Assembly (NCBI GenBank): GCA_019722365.1
Contig: JADFUC010000856.1
Location: 372,001-436,000 of the forward strand
From: Lithospermum erythrorhizon
Taxonomy: Eukaryota; Streptophyta; Magnoliopsida; Boraginales; Boraginaceae
DNA length: 64,000 nt
Reading direction: 5' to 3'
Part shown: positions 61,769 through 64,000 of the stretch, piece by piece
Numbering within the stretch: position 1 is the first letter of the stretch
Layout: every line of letters starts with the position of its first letter
The notes under the pieces: model-generated
Databases searched by the model: none
Told to the model about the DNA's origin: nothing
Seen by the model: only the letters and a program-made list of their open reading frames with translations
Program-made: the position numbers and the translations under genes

Positions 61769-64000
61769 AAGTAATTACTTATCTCCCTGTAATCTTACCA
61801 CAAGCAATGTAAAATTATTTTACTGTCAAATTCCCACACTAATTTTGATAAAAAAAATATTTTTAGAAATTTTTATTTGCCACATTCCTGAACTTCTTCT
61901 ATAATGTGGAGTGTGGACAAGCCTCCTTCATGAATATACTAATCAAATAATGTGTCTAGTGTGTTTACCTAAGCTTTTCTTAGCGGCTTTGGTAGCTTGT
62001 GTACAAAAAACTCCCAGGTCCAAGCTTTTTCTGTAATAGCTTTACTTATATGCTCCTTGACCAAGCTAAATAATCACCCTGTAAATGTCATCTTATGACT
62101 ATATGATTAATACTGGGTTTATAAATCGAGTTAGCAAAGTAATCACTACTGTTTTTCTCCCTGGAATTCTACAGCTTGCAATGTGCCAATAATACCCGTC
62201 ATAATTTTGATCAGAATCCAGTATATATTTATTTGCTAACTTCCCTAAACTTCTATTATATCTTTGACAAACCCTTCTACTTGATGAATCATTACTGCTT
62301 GTATGTTCTTACTCTACATCCAGCTTCTAACAGAGTATTTAGTTAAACTTTTCCGGAGTTGATTTTGTTATCTTATATAACTCCGAAAAAGAAAACAAGA
62401 AAAATCCTATTGGAAGTGTTTTTTCTTTTTGCAACGAAATACATATAAGCCTGTCGAGAAAGCTAAGAGACACCCTCTAATTGTCATCATATGACTGAAA
62501 GTGTTTAAAGCTTTGGCAGGAAAGAAATATCAGCCATATTATGATCAACATATCTGTAATTAAAGCAGGAAGTTGTTGTGTCCTTGTTGAAATTGAAGGT
62601 ACTTGTTTGAAATCGATGTCTCTTCTGGTACCATGATAAAGTATCATTCATATGTCGCTCAAAAGCTCAATTTGATAAATAAGAATGGTGTAAAAATTAT
62701 ACAAATATGGGTTATGTGCCAACTGATTTATCCTAGACACTCTTTCTTGAAATGATATTGTTGGTCAAAAGTGGAAAGTCCCATGGTTTTGGTTCAAGCA
62801 GCTGGGAGGTCAGTATCCATTATGTTTAACAATCTAATTAGTAGTAATTACCTTCTCCAAATGTCCATAATTTTTCAGCTTTGGTTCCCAGATTGAATTT
62901 TCACTTATAAAGCTTAAATTTCATCAACAAACCTATCTCATAAGAAGAAAAAAATATCTTGTTCGAAATGGACATCTTATAATCATAAATATCTTGAATT
63001 AATAAACATGACCGACATCAGGGATTCACATTTGTGTTCACTGTTCAGCTTGATTCTTCATCTTAAATATCTTGCTGTTTGAAGGATATTTAGTACTTGT
63101 GACAAAATGATGGCAGGCAGCACTAGATTCTGTAGAAATATCAGTTCGATTGCTGTCACCATCATGATCCAAATCATTAGGCTCTTGTGTCTATGTCGAC
63201 CATCATCATTCAACTGCTTCAGGGACACAATTCTGCAGTTTGATCAATCATACATGATCATAGTGTTGCTGAAATACCTAACTCTAGTATATTCCAAACC
63301 CACAAGGCCACAAGAAGACAAAGTGCATAGTAAATGAAAATGGGGTAAGGTTAATTTGAAGAGATTCAATTCACTGAATAATAATGCTACTCTCTAGTGT
63401 TACTTCCTTGTCTGTGGGATGGTAAAAGCACATAAAAGCAGAATGAGTCATTCAAGTTGGTTACCATGTCATTTTGGGCAGAAAAGTAGGAGAATAATCT
63501 TACAATTCATTCAATCCTTTTGGCCAAGTCCTCCATCCTACTAAGCAGATGATGTTATTGTTGAATTTTTTTGATGGGATATTCCCCTACTGAATTCTTG
63601 AGTTCGAATTAAGTTCTTATGCTTAACTTAAATCAATTTTTATTACTATGTTGGTTTTTGTAACTGATAATACATAAATCTCACACTTTGAGTTACAAAA
63701 ATCGATACAGTAATAGTAACGATTAAGAAAAAGTTCGAAAATTGTTATAAAAATTTAGGCTTAAAGATCCTAATCTACGGCCATAATAACTGATGGACTC
63801 AAAATCTTTCATTCGTGCTTCGGAATTTTTTCTACATTATGTCAAGTGGAATAATCAAAATTTCAAAGTTGCAACATTGGATGATGAAGACTAAGATTAT
63901 TTGTGGATAATGGTGGCTGTATATTAGTGTTAGTTAATAATTCCAGTTAAACCAATAAGGTTAGTTGCTGATCTCCAAGGGAAGTATTAAGATAAAAAAA
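61769..64000. other. 3' flank and intergenic DNA to the window end
   Basis: The first few hundred bases include the 3' UTR of the YjgA-like gene. After that no gene, RNA gene or repeat is recognised. Open frames at 61626-61904 and 63107-63337 have no recognisable domain; the first is an out-of-frame shadow of the last exon. Confidence 0.4.

Noticed and set aside
63107..63337. 76-residue plus-strand frame near the window end
   Set aside because: No domain or family pattern and isolated in AT-rich DNA; could be non-coding transcript at most.

Overview
This is nuclear DNA from a flowering plant. The genes are spliced with GT..AG introns, intergenic DNA is AT-rich, Stowaway-type MITEs ending in the CTCCCTCCGTCC motif are common, and the proteins belong to plant families (PSK SIMULATOR, WEB family, HVA22-like, GH100 neutral invertase). 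The gene and repeat style suits a eudicot. I cannot fix the order; Caryophyllales is only a guess.

I rebuilt nine genes by joining exons at phase-compatible splice sites. Plus strand: a Myb/SANT-like DNA-binding protein (319-1322), an HVA22-like TB2/DP1 protein (10139-12329), a small unknown protein (14601-14897), a Lys-rich predicted nuclear protein (31834-34933), an unknown protein ending in an EAR-like IPDLN motif (36703-38129), a PSK SIMULATOR-type DUF3475/DUF668 protein (49394-55112) and an organelle-type YjgA/DarP-like ribosome-associated protein (56275-61768). Minus strand: a WEB-family coiled-coil protein (19670-21069), the AP-2 adaptor sigma subunit (22153-25835) and a cytosolic alkaline/neutral invertase (27057-29793). 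That makes ten genes counting the small one; only the junctions of the 36.7 kb gene are uncertain.

Repeats fill much of the rest. At 2.06-7.23 kb lies a decayed minus-strand Ty3/gypsy element of Tat type with two diverged LTRs, gag, RT/RNase H and a second RNase H, but no recognisable integrase. An LTR-like fragment lies near 12.7 kb. A solo LTR (59605-60887) with an intact CTTAT target duplication sits in the last intron of the YjgA-like gene. Several TA-flanked MITEs lie in introns or between genes. Around 40.3-42.5 kb there is a degenerate Mutator-like foldback element, and at 42.7-43.8 kb a GC-richer hAT-like candidate. An extremely AT-rich kilobase lies at 17.2-18.2 kb.

The genes are unrelated housekeeping, trafficking, sugar-metabolism and signalling genes with no operon-like organisation. 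The most unusual structure is intron 1 of the YjgA-like gene, where decayed copies of the end of its own exon 1 alternate with MITE ends. I found no convincing new multi-gene system.
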